A stretch of 64,000 nucleotides of DNA. Source: Bordetella avium. GTDB taxonomy: Bacteria > Pseudomonadota > Gammaproteobacteria > Burkholderiales > Burkholderiaceae_B. The stretch lies in NCBI RefSeq assembly GCF_034424645.1, contig NZ_CP139969.1:2914001-2978000 (forward strand). The letters run 5' to 3'. Under the pieces are notes generated by a model. The model saw only the letters and a list, made by a program, of their open reading frames with translations. It was not told the origin of the DNA and ran no database searches. This document shows positions 35,299 through 44,213 of the stretch, piece by piece; the stretch's first letter is position 1, and each line of letters opens with the position of its first letter. Made by a program: the position numbers and the translations under genes.

Positions 35299-36843
35299 TC
35301 AGCGCACGCGCACCTTGGCGGCAGTACTGGCCAGTTTGTCGTAGCCGTTTTCGATCAGCAGCGGCTGATGCTGACGCAGTTGTTCCCTGGCGCCCGCCAT
35401 AGCGGCGCGGTCGCTTGCGCGCAGCAGGGAGCGCAGACTCTTGCGCTGCGTGAATTCGGAAGGAATATCGTTCACTTCGGCCTGCTTGCCGTTGATGAAC
35501 TTGCTGACCTTAGTCGATTCGTTGACCACGCTGCTCAGATCCGCCTTGATGAGTTCCCCGTCTTTATAGGCAATCTCGGTCAGGCTCTTGCTGCGATCGG
35601 CGATCTCGTAATAGTTGTAGTTCTGCGTTTCGCGCGCGCCGCCGAGATTCATCGGAATATCCTTCTGAAGCGGGCGGTGGTAACTGGCCTTGAGCGCGGA
35701 TTGCTGCTCCTGGCGCACCGAACGATTGGCGGTATTTTCTCCCGTGACTGCCGTGCGCTGAGAGGCCTCATAATTGAAACTGTCGCGCTCCTGCGGCAAA
35801 GCCGTATTGGGCGAGGTCGAAACCTGGCTGATCGAGGCGCTGAAATCGGCCATGCCGCTCAACACGCTGCGATCGCCACGGCTGAGCGTCACTTCGCGCG
35901 ACAGCCTATCCGGCTCGCTTGCGTTACCGTAATGGCTATGCAGCGCCTTGAAAGCATCTTTGAACTGGGTCATCAAGGCCTGCTCGCCATCGCCACGCTG
36001 ACGGGCGCGGTCGAACTGGTTCAGGTAGTCGCGCACGGCTGCGTCACGTTGCGAGGCCTTGCCCAGTAGGCCTGACTGGCTGAGATCGACATCGACCTTG
36101 ACCGTGCCGGCCGCGCTCACGGCTTCCAGCGAGCGCGATTTGGCATCGGCATGCAAGGACAGCGATTGCACCCTGTCATGCTGTTTGATATTGGCTTTCA
36201 AATCGACCGAGGACAGCACCTTAGTGTCGAAAGCCATCAGGCCGGACACCTTGAGCGCAGCGTCGCCGCCAGCCAAACCATCGATGGCGTCCTGAAAAAC
36301 GGTAGACAGATCCGCCAGAGCATTACGCTCTTCGGCGCTCAATGCTTCGTCGTTGGCCGTCTCGACCGAAACGGCCAAGCCGTCCGGGCCGCTGCCAAGC
36401 TTGATCTGCACTGCCTTGCCGCTGGCGGTCTTGACCGAGAGCGTCACCTGGTTCTCGGTTTCGCGATGCAATTCGGCCCATTGCGATGCCGCATCCAGAC
36501 TGCCGGGCCGCGCTTGCATGAGCGACTGCGAGTAAGGGCTGCCGTCGGTGCGAAAACGTTCCAGCAAAGCGCCGCCCAGACCCTTGAAACGCAGCTCGGG
36601 CGCGGTAGAAGAAAAATTGCGCTGCATAAGCGCGGATACGGTGTCATCCGCAGACCGCTCCCAGACCGCCTTGCCTGCCGACGGCGCGGGCGAGGGCTCG
36701 ATATAGACGGAAGACGAGGCCTTGCCGCCGGTCAGCTCAACCCGGACACCTGCATTGTGCTGAACGGGCAGCCTGTCAGTCCGCGCCACTACGGGAGCAG
36801 GGGCCAGGGCAGTGCTGGCCGTCAAAGCAGAAATGGTGGTCAT
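35299..36843 (-). CDS. Uncharacterised 514-residue protein
   Basis: A long protein without signal peptide or membrane helix that I cannot assign. It is Ala/Ser-rich at the N-terminus (MTTISALTASTALAPAPVVAR), then mixed, with a region rich in Gln/Asn/Ser around residues 345-400. It contains no enzyme motif I can see. Low-complexity, polar composition and no Cys suggest an exported or surface-associated protein sent out by a non-Sec route, but that is speculative. It is flanked by a shared terminator and the EAL gene upstream on the same strand. Confidence 0.7.
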   Translation of the reverse strand: MTTISALTASTALAPAPVVARTDRLPVQHNAGVRVELTGGKASSSVYIEPSPAPSAGKAVWERSADDTVSALMQRNFSSTAPELRFKGLGGALLERFRTDGSPYSQSLMQARPGSLDAASQWAELHRETENQVTLSVKTASGKAVQIKLGSGPDGLAVSVETANDEALSAEERNALADLSTVFQDAIDGLAGGDAALKVSGLMAFDTKVLSSVDLKANIKQHDRVQSLSLHADAKSRSLEAVSAAGTVKVDVDLSQSGLLGKASQRDAAVRDYLNQFDRARQRGDGEQALMTQFKDAFKALHSHYGNASEPDRLSREVTLSRGDRSVLSGMADFSASISQVSTSPNTALPQERDSFNYEASQRTAVTGENTANRSVRQEQQSALKASYHRPLQKDIPMNLGGARETQNYNYYEIADRSKSLTEIAYKDGELIKADLSSVVNESTKVSKFINGKQAEVNDIPSEFTQRKSLRSLLRASDRAAMAGAREQLRQHQPLLIENGYDKLASTAAKVRVR

Positions 36844-36965
36844 GACAGGCTGTTCTCTGTAGCGAGGCGTAGCTCTCGTCGCCAGTTAACGGCAGCCTGC
36901 GCCAAAGATTAAGCCCCAAAGCAACACGCGCCGAACAGCGCGACATGCCATGCCAATCGCAGCGC

Positions 36966-38264
36966 TCACTCCTGCTGCATCATTCTGCCCAGAAAGTCCG
37001 GCGCGCTGATGGGTCGGCACAAGGCATAGCCCTGACCGACCTGCACACCAAGCTGGCGCAAGCAGGCGATGTCGGCCTCCGTTTCGACACACTCGGCCAC
37101 CAGACACATATTCAAAGCACGCCCTAGGCGGGACAAGGCGGCGAGAATGGCGCGGCAGGACTCGCGCTGCGCGACATCGCGCACGAACTTGCCCGCGACC
37201 TTGAGTTCATCGAAGGGAATGTCCGCCAACAGCTCAAAGCTCGCCGAGCCGGTTCCAAAATCATCGAGCGAAAGCAGAAAGCCCTCGGCACGCAAACAAT
37301 TGAGCGCGGTGGACAGGCTGAGCTCATCCAGAGGCGCGGCGTCTTCGGTCAATTCGATCTTGATCAACTCCGGTCCCAGCCCGACCTCACGGACCCGCTC
37401 GCCCAGAAGAGAAATCAAGCCCGGCTGGCTCAAGGTGGCGGCGGAAATATTGATGGCGATCGGCACGCAACGGCCATGACTTCGCAAGAGGCGTAGTGTC
37501 TCGATCACCTGGTCGCGCACATAGCCAAACAGCAGACCATCCAGCCCCAGGCGGGAAACCACGGGCAGCATGGCCGACACCGGCACATCGCCGGGACCAG
37601 TGTGGCGCCAACGGATCAGGGCCTCCGCGCCGACGATTCTGCGCGTGCGCAAGTCGAACTGCGGTTGCAGATCAACCCGCATCCCACGCCCGGACTCCAG
37701 CGCCTCGCAGAGCTCGTCGTCGGTAAAGTCCGGCGCCTGCGGCGAGGACGAAAGAAGTGTCGCAGAGACGGGCTGACGGGCCAGCATGCGCAGATATTGA
37801 CGCAGCCCCCCTTCGTCGGAGACGGCTTCGGCATGAATCCCCTTGCTGCGGGCCAGATAGGCATGCGCCTGGAGCGCCTGCAAGCTAATGCCTCCGACCA
37901 GGGCGCCAAGCGCAAAAGCCAGCCTGCCTGGGCGCGCCTGCGACTCGCCGGGCAGGAATGGCGATCGCGCCGGCGTGTAATCGCCGACCCATAGAATATG
38001 CGGAACCGGCCAGCGCGCCCGCTCACGCAGCGCGTCGGGCAGACGCAAGGCGTCATGATGTTGCGGGTGCAGTTCCGCCACGACCACCGCGAAGTGCTGT
38101 TCGCGTAGGCGGCATAGCATGGCATCGAATAAATGCGTGCTCTCAGGCTCGCCAAAGCCGCTTTCTAGAATTTTTCTGGATAGTTTCGCAGCGCGTTCGG
38201 CACTGGCTGCGAAAGCGAATATCCGACCGACGCTGCCATCAGGCTGAGCGGTATCGTTGTCCAC
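36966..38264 (-). CDS. EAL-domain cyclic di-GMP phosphodiesterase with degenerate receiver-like N-terminus
   Basis: A 432-residue protein. The N-terminal 140 residues look like a degenerate response-regulator fold, and the C-terminal EAL domain covers about residues 190-425. Catalytic residues appear intact: AEALIRW, INISAATL, IELTED, DDFGTGSAS, the Lys of LKVAGKFV, and AECVET, so cyclic di-GMP hydrolysis is likely. It has no membrane segment. It lies 120 bases upstream of the 514-residue protein gene on the same strand. Confidence 0.85.
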   Translation of the reverse strand: MDNDTAQPDGSVGRIFAFAASAERAAKLSRKILESGFGEPESTHLFDAMLCRLREQHFAVVVAELHPQHHDALRLPDALRERARWPVPHILWVGDYTPARSPFLPGESQARPGRLAFALGALVGGISLQALQAHAYLARSKGIHAEAVSDEGGLRQYLRMLARQPVSATLLSSSPQAPDFTDDELCEALESGRGMRVDLQPQFDLRTRRIVGAEALIRWRHTGPGDVPVSAMLPVVSRLGLDGLLFGYVRDQVIETLRLLRSHGRCVPIAINISAATLSQPGLISLLGERVREVGLGPELIKIELTEDAAPLDELSLSTALNCLRAEGFLLSLDDFGTGSASFELLADIPFDELKVAGKFVRDVAQRESCRAILAALSRLGRALNMCLVAECVETEADIACLRQLGVQVGQGYALCRPISAPDFLGRMMQQE

Positions 38265-38436
38265 ATCTGTAATCTCTGTTCGACCACTGCTTGATCCTAT
38301 CTAAGCCTGCGGACGCCGCACATAGGATGAAGACGAAAACGCCGCCAACGCTCAAGCCCCCGCCGTTTGTCCAGGAGCGTCTTTTTTCCTATAGTCTCGC
38401 GTTCTATACCGCCCTGCGGTCAATCTGGAGCCTGAA

Positions 38437-38709
38437 TTGAGCGATTCCACCCAACCTACCGGCCCCAGCGCCGAACAGCAGACAGCCCTGGGCGATCTGG
38501 CCCTCAATGCTGCACACATCGCCCTTTTCGCGATGCGTCAGCAAAAACCGCAGGAAGCCCTAGGCGTCCTCGACGATGTGGCGGACTCGCTGCTGCAATA
38601 CCTGACCAAGACGCTGGACTGGCCTCAGGACGCCAAGGCCGGCGCCAAAAAACGCGTCACGGAAACCCTCCAGCTTGCGCTAGCCGTGACCAAGGGCGCC
38701 AAACTCTGA
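38437..38709 (+). CDS. Small hypothetical helical protein
   Basis: A 90-residue mostly helical protein, with a TTG start at 38437 backed by GGAG six bases upstream. It ends LQLALAVTKGAKL. No family recognised. It stands alone between the EAL gene and the permease, with promoter-like AT-rich sequence before it. Confidence 0.6.
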   Translation: MSDSTQPTGPSAEQQTALGDLALNAAHIALFAMRQQKPQEALGVLDDVADSLLQYLTKTLDWPQDAKAGAKKRVTETLQLALAVTKGAKL

Positions 38710-38925
38710 GCGTCTGCGCTCAGCGAACCGACAGCCAGTCCCGGCTCCTGGCCGGGCGGCCTGTCAAAAGCGCCCCTATCCGGCACACGCAAGCAGGCCA
38801 ACGCAAAAGACAGACCATCGCGCCAGCACGAGCGCGCGCGACGGGGGCTTTCCAGCATGCTGCCGCAGGCGGGGCTGCGCGAACCACGGCGGCAAATGCT
38901 GGGCGAGGAAACCCGATCTTGAGGC

Positions 38926-40425
38926 TCAGCGCTCGCGACCCTGGGAAAAATCCATCTCGTCGTAGGCCACGAAACGCGAACCGCGCAGCAGGCGATAGCC
39001 TCCCCAGATCAGCAGAAACAAGGGAATGCCGATATAGGTCGCCGCCGCGCCTGCCCAATCAATCCGATCCTGCAAAAACGCTTCATAGTTCTGCCCCAGC
39101 GTAATGGCAAGACAGAGCGCAAACGCAAACATCGGCCCGAAGGGAAAGAAGGGCGACACATAAGGCAGATCAGCCAGACTCTTACCCTGAGCGAGATAGC
39201 CGCGACGGAAACGGTAATGACTGACGGCAATGCCCAACCAGGCAATGAAGCCGGTCATGCCTGAAGTATTGAGCAGCCAGATATAGACTTCGTTGGGGCT
39301 GAACAAAAAGGACAGAAAACACAGCGCCGCCACGGCCGTTGTCGCCAGCAGCGCCAACACCGGCACGCCGTTGCGCGACACCCGGCCGAACAGGGCGGGC
39401 GCCTTGCCTTCCCGCGCCAGCGCATACAGCATGCGCGTGGCCGCATACATCCCGGAATTGCCGGCCGAGAGCACGGAGGTCAGCACCACCGCATTCATGA
39501 TCGAAGCCGCAGCCAGCAGGCCGGCGCGGTCAAAAATCAGTGCAAAAGGGCTGACGGCGATATCGCCCACCTCGTTGCGCAGCAACTGCGGATCGGTATA
39601 AGGGATCAGAAAGCCGATCACGCCGATGGCGAACACATAAAACAGCAGGATGCGCCAGAACACCTGGCGCACCGCGCGGGGCAGATTGCGCGCCGGATCT
39701 TTGGACTCCCCCGCCGCAATGCCGATCAGTTCGGTGCCCTGAAACGAAAACCCCACCACCATGGCCACACCGATCAGCGCCGCGAAGCCCCCGGCAAACG
39801 GCGCATCATCGACCACCCAGTTCTGCCAGACGTCCGGCTCTCCGCCACGGATAATGCCCAGAATCATCAAGACGCCCATGACGATGAAAGCCAGCACGGC
39901 AATCACCTTGATGAGCGCAAACCAGAACTCAGCCTCGCCGAAACCACGCGCCGACAACGCGTTCAGGCCAAAGGTGATGGCCAGAAACAGCGCGCTCCAA
40001 TAGACACCCGGCACATCGGGAAACCAGTACGCCATCACCAACTGCGCGGCCACGAGATCGACCGCGACCGTCACGGCCCAGTTGTACCAATAGTTCCAGC
40101 CCAGGGCAAAACCGAAGCCCGGCTCGACGAAACGCGCGCCATAGGTGGCGAAAGAGCCTGCCACCGGCATATTGGCGGCCAGCTCGCCCAGGCTGGTCAT
40201 CAAAAAATACACCATCAGGCCGATCAGGGCATAGGCCAGCAAAGCGCCGCCCGGGCCCGCCTGGGCAATCGTGTTGCCGGAAGCCACGAACAGGCCGGTG
40301 CCAATGGAGCCGCCCACAGCAATCATGGACAGATGACGCGCCGACAGGGTGCGCCGAAGGCCAGTGGGAGTGGACACATCCTTGGCAGGCATGCCCACAG
40401 CCTGGCTGCGATGTTGTTCGGCCAA
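38926..40425 (-). CDS. Amino-acid permease, APC superfamily (LysP-like)
   Basis: A 499-residue inner-membrane proton-coupled permease with 12 helices. The first-helix motif LSMIAVGGSIGTGLFVASG and the helix 6 region GFSFQGTELIGIAAGESKDPARNLPRA are those of the AAT/LysP group. Lysine or another basic amino acid is the best guess; substrate is not fixed by sequence. Monocistronic. Confidence 0.85.
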   Translation of the reverse strand: MAEQHRSQAVGMPAKDVSTPTGLRRTLSARHLSMIAVGGSIGTGLFVASGNTIAQAGPGGALLAYALIGLMVYFLMTSLGELAANMPVAGSFATYGARFVEPGFGFALGWNYWYNWAVTVAVDLVAAQLVMAYWFPDVPGVYWSALFLAITFGLNALSARGFGEAEFWFALIKVIAVLAFIVMGVLMILGIIRGGEPDVWQNWVVDDAPFAGGFAALIGVAMVVGFSFQGTELIGIAAGESKDPARNLPRAVRQVFWRILLFYVFAIGVIGFLIPYTDPQLLRNEVGDIAVSPFALIFDRAGLLAAASIMNAVVLTSVLSAGNSGMYAATRMLYALAREGKAPALFGRVSRNGVPVLALLATTAVAALCFLSFLFSPNEVYIWLLNTSGMTGFIAWLGIAVSHYRFRRGYLAQGKSLADLPYVSPFFPFGPMFAFALCLAITLGQNYEAFLQDRIDWAGAAATYIGIPLFLLIWGGYRLLRGSRFVAYDEMDFSQGRER

Positions 40426-40509
40426 AATGACTTCCTCAGGGTGATGGGCCGCCCGCCGGGCGGCCTAGAAAAGCGGCGAGCATAACGCAGCCCGCCGCCC
40501 ACCCGTCAA

Positions 40510-41583
40510 CTAGACGCCCAGAAATGCGAATGGCTTGCTGTCCTTGAAAGCCTCGTTGGCCGCGCCCGAGTATATGTGGCTTTGCTCGGGGCCCAGGTCC
40601 AGCTTGCGCACCTTGCCGCTCTCGGGTGAGAAGTCCACCTTATTCAAATCGACCCAGAAAATATTCGGGCTGACGGCCGACTCGAAAAAATACCGCTTGC
40701 GCTTATGGTCAACCACGGTGCGCCAGCGCGTGGACGAGATATTGGGCTGATCCGGCGTAGTGATGCCATAGGGCACCGACACGTTGCGGATCACACTGAA
40801 CACGCTGGCCAGCGCCATCTGCGGGTTTTCGCTCTTGGGAACCGCGTTGATATAGAACATGGCGCGGGCATAGCGATCGGCCGAGCGATTGGTTCCCGGC
40901 AGCACCACCGTGCCGCCGATGTCGCGCCAATAGGTTTCCTGGGCCAGCTGTGTCTCGAAAATGGGCGAGTTGGTCATCACCTGGTATTCACGCGAGTGAT
41001 GAATGACCTGTTTGCCATTGATGTATTCGACGATGGCGCTGTCGCCCGTGCTGTCCGACAAGGACAAATGCAGCGTGGCCAGCCGGTCTTCGCCCGGCAC
41101 CTTGTCGGTGACCACCACGAAAGGTTCTTTCTCCAGCGCCGCCACCGCCTCTTTGACGGTGGCGAAGTTGTCCAGCATGTATTGCGCCCAGATCGACACC
41201 GACAGCGGCGGCTTACCCGCCGCGGCGTCGGGATATTGCGACTCCACCAGCCACAGCAGATTGGCGACCAGCCCGGCTTCGTTGACGCCATCCGTGGTGG
41301 AGATGTCGTAGCCGCTGGCGATAACGCTGCCATAGCGGGAAGTCCATTGGGGCGTGCCGGGGCCGCCCGCGCCATCACGCTTCATGCCCCGGGGAAAGAT
41401 CCAAAGATTCGTGCCCACATCGACCTTCCAGTCCATCGAACGGGCGGTCATGATGTTGTCATCGGGCCCCAGATAAACCACCCGGGTGCAGGCCTGCGCG
41501 ATCAGGGGCGCGCAAAGCAGGGCGGCGGCTAGCCAGGCGCTGGCCACCGGTTTTAAAAAAGAGGGCTGAACTTGCTTTTTCAT
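40510..41583 (-). CDS. Secreted linear-amide C-N hydrolase (choloylglycine hydrolase/penicillin V acylase family)
   Basis: A 357-residue Ntn hydrolase. The signal peptide ends LIAQA, and cleavage exposes Cys as the first mature residue (CTRVVYLG), the required N-terminal nucleophile. Arg at mature position 17 and Asp at 20 (ARSMDW) fit the Cys2-Arg18-Asp21 spacing of bile-salt hydrolases and penicillin V acylases. Gram-negative relatives often degrade acyl-homoserine lactones or penicillin V in the periplasm. The ATG at 41583 gives the signal peptide. Confidence 0.88.
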   Translation of the reverse strand: MKKQVQPSFLKPVASAWLAAALLCAPLIAQACTRVVYLGPDDNIMTARSMDWKVDVGTNLWIFPRGMKRDGAGGPGTPQWTSRYGSVIASGYDISTTDGVNEAGLVANLLWLVESQYPDAAAGKPPLSVSIWAQYMLDNFATVKEAVAALEKEPFVVVTDKVPGEDRLATLHLSLSDSTGDSAIVEYINGKQVIHHSREYQVMTNSPIFETQLAQETYWRDIGGTVVLPGTNRSADRYARAMFYINAVPKSENPQMALASVFSVIRNVSVPYGITTPDQPNISSTRWRTVVDHKRKRYFFESAVSPNIFWVDLNKVDFSPESGKVRKLDLGPEQSHIYSGAANEAFKDSKPFAFLGV

Positions 41584-41665
41584 GTCGGCTCCCGTTGGGC
41601 GGACGGCAGCCCGCCCCCTGGCAAACTTACCGCAAGCGGGGTTCGCGGCGCAAATCCCCCCTGCA

Positions 41666-43480
41666 TCAGGGCAGCACGTCGTCCAGGCCTTTGGTAAGTT
41701 CCAGCGCCTGGCGCTCGAACAAGCGCCGGTAGACACCGCCTTGACGACGCACCAGCACATCATGGCTGCCTTCCTCCAGCACCTTGCCATGATCCATCAC
41801 CAGCAGGCGGTCCAGCGCGCGCACGGTAGACAGGCGGTGCGCGATCACCAGCGTGGTGCGCCCCTGCATCAAACGGGTCATGGCCTCCTGAATCAACACC
41901 TCGCTTTCGCTATCCAGGCTGGATGTCGCCTCATCCAGAATAAGAATGGGCGCATCGGCCAGAAAGGCCCGCGCAATCGCCACCCGCTGACGCTCGCCAC
42001 CGGAGAGTTTGATGCCGCGCTCCCCCACCAGGGTTTCATAGCCCTTGGGCAGCGCCATGATGAAATCATGGGCGCTGGCCTGCCGGGCGGCTTCCTCGAT
42101 CTCGGCGCGCGAGGCGTCGGGCCGTGCATAGGCGATGTTTTCAGCCAGGGTGCGGTGAAACAGAATCGGCTCCTGCTGCACGATGGCGATCTGCCGCCGC
42201 AAGGAAGCCTGCTTCACGGTGGCGATATCCTGCCCGTCGATGGTGATGCGGCCTTCATCCACGTCATAGAGACGCTGGATAAGCTTGATAAAGGTCGTTT
42301 TCCCCGAGCCGGAATGGCCAACCAGACCGACACGCTCGCCCGGTGCGATGCGCATGGAAAAATGTTCGTAGAGCGGCTGGCGTTGTGCGCCGTAACGGAA
42401 GGTGACGTCCTCGAAACGTATCTCGCCGGCGCCGACTTGAATGGCGCGCGCGCCGGGCCGGTCATCGACGCCCAGGGGCTGCTTGTGCAGCAGGACCAGC
42501 TCTTCCATGTCGTTGACCGAACGCTGCAAGTTGCGCAAATCCATGCCGACCTCGCGCAGATAGCCCTTGAGCACGAAGAACAGCGTCATGGCGAAGGTGA
42601 TGTCGCCCACGCTGGCCCGGTCATTCGCCCACAGATAAAGTGAAGTCCCGAGCATGGCGGCCTGCATGGTGGTCATCATGGCGCCCTGCAGGCCGCCGTT
42701 GATCGTGCCGCGCACCCAGGAGCGGCGCGTACGCATCCGCCATTTGGCGATCACGCGTTGCAGGCGGTTTTCTTCGCGCGCCTCAGCGCCAAACGCCTTG
42801 ACCACGGCATTGCAACTGATCGCATCCGCCAGCGCGCCACCCATGCGGGTATCCCAGGCATTGGACAGCCGGGCGGCCGGCGCCACATAGCGCAGCGTGA
42901 GCGCGATCGTGATGCCGATATACAAGGCAGCGCCCAGGCCCACCACCAGGGCCATGACCGGCCAGGTCAGGGCCAGCAGCAGGGTCGCGCCCGTCAGCAT
43001 CACGAAAGACGGCAGCAGCGCGGTGAGCAGGGTGTCATTGAGCATGTCCACCGCCCACATTCCACGTGTGATCTTGCGCACCGTGGAGCCGGCGAAACTG
43101 TTGCCATGCCAGTCAGAGGACAGCCGCTGCACCCGGTGAAACGCATCCGTCGCAATGCCGCGCATCATGTTCAGTGTGAAGGGGATGATGTTCTGAAAGG
43201 CCAGCTGGCGCAGCAGCGTGCTGCCCACGCCCAGCGCCACCAATAACCAGAAGGCCGTGATGGCGGCCTGCCAGATGGTCTGCTCACCAGGCGCCCCGGA
43301 GGCGATGGCATCGACAAGGCGGCCGGCATACATCGGTGTCAGCACATCGGCCAGCGCCGACAGCAGAGCCATGGAGGCAACGATCAAAAGGCGCCAAGGT
43401 TGCTTGATCCAATGGCGTATTGCAAAGCCCAGCACATGACGGAATGTCTGGCTACGTCGTTCTTTTCGGGTTCTAGCCAT
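41666..43480 (-). CDS. ABC exporter with fused membrane and ATPase domains, MsbA-like
   Basis: A 604-residue half-transporter. Six transmembrane helices (about residues 28-320) precede an ATPase domain with Walker A GHSGSGKTT, signature LSGGERQRVAIARA, Walker B ILILDEATSSLD and the switch His in VIAHRL. It acts as a dimer to export lipids, drugs or peptides; substrate unknown. It is preceded by a roughly 170-base leader holding a possible leader peptide and three hairpins. Confidence 0.9.
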   Translation of the reverse strand: MARTRKERRSQTFRHVLGFAIRHWIKQPWRLLIVASMALLSALADVLTPMYAGRLVDAIASGAPGEQTIWQAAITAFWLLVALGVGSTLLRQLAFQNIIPFTLNMMRGIATDAFHRVQRLSSDWHGNSFAGSTVRKITRGMWAVDMLNDTLLTALLPSFVMLTGATLLLALTWPVMALVVGLGAALYIGITIALTLRYVAPAARLSNAWDTRMGGALADAISCNAVVKAFGAEAREENRLQRVIAKWRMRTRRSWVRGTINGGLQGAMMTTMQAAMLGTSLYLWANDRASVGDITFAMTLFFVLKGYLREVGMDLRNLQRSVNDMEELVLLHKQPLGVDDRPGARAIQVGAGEIRFEDVTFRYGAQRQPLYEHFSMRIAPGERVGLVGHSGSGKTTFIKLIQRLYDVDEGRITIDGQDIATVKQASLRRQIAIVQQEPILFHRTLAENIAYARPDASRAEIEEAARQASAHDFIMALPKGYETLVGERGIKLSGGERQRVAIARAFLADAPILILDEATSSLDSESEVLIQEAMTRLMQGRTTLVIAHRLSTVRALDRLLVMDHGKVLEEGSHDVLVRRQGGVYRRLFERQALELTKGLDDVLP

Positions 43481-43830
43481 CGTGGAATAGACCGGCCAAC
43501 AGGCCGGCGCTCAAAGAGAAAACGGATACCCCTAGCTGCAGCAAGCGCGCCGCGCAGGATGGACAGTACGAAGAAATGTGGCGGAGAACGCCACAGGGGC
43601 GACTTAATGAGGTCGCGAAGACACGCGCGGGTCGGCTAGCGAATACATGGTTCTGGCCTCCCTGGGTGTGGTGGTGAGATGGAAGCAAAAGCGGGTATGA
43701 ATCGATTCGATTCTATCTGCTCTCCGGGAAAAAACACGCAGAGCCCATGCCCCACATGGGGTTTTGCCGCGACACAAGAGAAGGCAAGCCCGGTATCCTT
43801 GAATCTCCTCACTTGCCTGGAGAGCCCATC
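43481..43830. other. Intergenic region with structured leader of the ABC exporter
   Basis: About 350 bases between the divergent ABC exporter and DUF1090 genes. On the minus strand it holds a mini-ORF (43604-43648), a hairpin overlapping its stop, GTGGCG/CGCCAC at 43578-43594, and CCGGCC/GGCCGG at 43492-43507 just before the exporter start. A GAATCGATTC palindrome lies at 43699-43708. Confidence 0.5.
43604..43648 (-). CDS. Candidate 14-residue leader peptide
   Basis: ATG preceded by GGGAGGCCAGAACC (GGAGG at ideal spacing) opens a 14-codon frame MYSLADPRVSSRPH ending TAA. The stop lies inside a hairpin, GCGAC/GTCGC, and two more hairpins follow before the ABC exporter ATG at 43480. This is the layout of a translational or transcription-attenuation leader: ribosome stalling could refold the hairpins. 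Unproven. Confidence 0.45.
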   Translation of the reverse strand: MYSLADPRVSSRPH

Positions 43831-44208
43831 ATGTCTTTCTTTAAACCTTTGGTTCTAGCCCTTGGTTTAAGCGCCATGCTGCCTGCCGCTCATGCTGAGC
43901 TACGGGGTTGTGCGGCAAAAAAACAGGCCATCGAAACCCAGCTCAACGCCGCCCGGGCGGCCGGCAACTCGCATCGAGTGCACGGGCTGGAGCAGGCCCT
44001 GGCGGGCGCGGCCCATTGTGACGACGCCCAATTGCAGCGAGAGCGCGAGGCCTCGGTGCGCAGCGCCCAAGCCAAGGTGGCGCAGCGCGAAGCCGAACTC
44101 GCCGAAAAAACCACCAAGGGCGACCCCAAAGACATCGCCAAAGCGCAGCGCAAGCTGCAAGAGGCCCGGCGCGATCTCGAAAAAGAGCGCGCCGAACTCA
44201 ATCGCTGA
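43831..44208 (+). CDS. DUF1090 family periplasmic protein (YqjC-like)
   Basis: A 125-residue secreted protein: signal peptide ending PAAHA, two cysteines in the first mature segment (GCAAKK and AHCDD), then a charged helical remainder. DUF1090/YqjC proteins are small periplasmic stress-associated proteins of unknown role. The ATG at 43831 follows TGGAGAG. Convergent with the chemoreceptor gene. Confidence 0.85.
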   Translation: MSFFKPLVLALGLSAMLPAAHAELRGCAAKKQAIETQLNAARAAGNSHRVHGLEQALAGAAHCDDAQLQREREASVRSAQAKVAQREAELAEKTTKGDPKDIAKAQRKLQEARRDLEKERAELNR

Positions 44209-44213
44209 ACCGT

